Source of the DNA: Oceanibacterium hippocampi
GTDB lineage: Bacteria > Pseudomonadota > Alphaproteobacteria > Sneathiellales > Sneathiellaceae
Reading direction: 5' to 3'
Assembly: GCF_900172325.1 (NCBI RefSeq)
Contig: NZ_FWFR01000002.1
Location: forward strand, 248,001-312,000
Length of the DNA: 64,000 bases
Under the pieces are notes generated by a model. That model was not told where the DNA came from. It did no database searches and saw only the letters and a program-made list of their open reading frames with translations. Both the position numbers and the translations under genes were made by a program. Of this stretch, positions 63,524-64,000 are shown in pieces (positions within the stretch are counted from its first letter, which is position 1; the number at the start of each line of letters is the position of its first letter).

Positions 63524-64000
63524 GTGAACGAATGCACTGCCGAAACCACGGACAACAGCCCCGGGCGAATTCGCCAGCTCAACGAGGCCCGGATCATGCA
63601 GGCTGCCGAGCAGGTCTTCGCCGACGCCGGATTCCGCGGCGCCACGACTGCGGCGATCGCCGAGCGGGCCGGCCTACCAAAGGCCAATGTCCACTATTAT
63701 TTCAGAACGAAATCAGAACTTTATCGGGCTGTTCTCGATAATATCCTGAAGCTGTGGCTGGATGCCCTGCATGACATCACGGCGGACGACGACCCGCGCG
63801 AGGCGCTCACCCATTACATCGAGGCGAAGGTCGAACTGTCCCGTTCCCAGCCCGAGGCGTCCCGGGTCTTCGCCAACGAGCTGATCCGGGGCGCGCCCCG
63901 GCTCAAGCGGTACCTGTCGAACGAACTGCGCGACTGGATCGACGCCCGCGTCCCGGTCATCCAGGCATGGATTGCCCAGGGCAAGATCGCCCCGATCGAT
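63524..64000 (+). CDS. rutR: RutR-like TetR-family regulator (cut by window end)
   Basis: The 159 visible codons start at GTG 63524. The TetR helix-turn-helix reads RGATTAAIAERAGLPKANVHYYF. The C-terminal part resembles E. coli RutR (LYRAVLDNILKLWLDAL, VELSRSQPEASRVFANELIRGAPRLK, IQAWIAQGKIAPID), so the uracil-binding domain is probably the same. It is divergent from the preT operon with the operator between. The C-terminus is missing. Confidence 0.9.
   Translation, partial: MNECTAETTDNSPGRIRQLNEARIMQAAEQVFADAGFRGATTAAIAERAGLPKANVHYYFRTKSELYRAVLDNILKLWLDALHDITADDDPREALTHYIEAKVELSRSQPEASRVFANELIRGAPRLKRYLSNELRDWIDARVPVIQAWIAQGKIAPID

Overview
The window is GC-rich, densely packed, and reads as chromosomal DNA of an alphaproteobacterium. 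The evidence is the soxBDAG sarcosine oxidase order, a RutR-like pyrimidine regulator, DadA and EamA family members, and ABC importers typical of marine or soil Rhodospirillales-like or Rhizobiales-like bacteria. The exact genus cannot be read from the sequence. Almost all of the window is coding. No gene-free gap exceeds about 300 bases; the longest, 55016-55304 (289 bases), holds a strong terminator for the minus-strand ABC operon and nothing else I can identify.

Layout. (1) 1-3134: cell-wall precursor genes glmU-glmS (minus, glmS cut by the window edge), a phosphoglycolate phosphatase and a tRNA-Val(CAC). (2) 3215-8987: a winged-helix/TolB-like/TPR regulator divergent from an NmrA-like reductase, then small metabolic genes (membrane protein, DsbA-like isomerase, TfoX-N protein, lipoprotein lipase, uracil-DNA glycosylase-like protein). 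(3) 9117-22246: a type II secretion cluster, transcribed on the minus strand in the order O-E-F-x-G-I-J-K-L-M-C-D. It has no recognisable gspH, its secretin carries a lipobox, and a MORN/secretin-N0 fusion protein lies convergent to it. (4) 22329-39079: a large electron-transfer locus, described below. (5) 39256-46829: soxBDAG (minus), then a D-amino-acid dehydrogenase and a drug/metabolite transporter (plus). (6) 46840-47563: three tandem paralogous 75-residue lipoproteins. (7) 47673-64000: a reductive pyrimidine catabolism region. It holds a nitrilase-type beta-ureidopropionase, dihydropyrimidinase, preT-preA, an M20-type carbamoylase, a four-gene ABC importer and a RutR-like regulator cut by the window end. 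It is interrupted by a TupA-like/molybdopterin-fold/hybrid histidine kinase trio and a cytochrome P450. Two near-consensus RutR palindromes sit in front of the two pyrimidine operons.

The most unusual part is the seven-gene minus-strand transcription unit 39079-25386. It starts at a good promoter and ends at an 11-bp terminator. In order it encodes: a cytosolic NAD(P)H/FAD oxidoreductase fused to two cyclic-nucleotide-binding domains and four [4Fe-4S] motifs; a membrane cytochrome b with two H-X13-H helices; an FHA-domain/transmembrane/decaheme cytochrome c fusion; a secreted protein with a lipoyl-like domain; a double HbpS/GlcG-type protein; an outer-membrane beta-barrel; and a 1301-residue decaheme cytochrome ending in an LVIVD-type beta-propeller. 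A c554-type multiheme cytochrome and a CcmI-like TPR protein lie next to it. Together these look like a complete electron conduit from cytosolic NAD(P)H to the outer membrane, with built-in signalling inputs (phosphothreonine and cyclic nucleotide). I do not recognise it as any named system.
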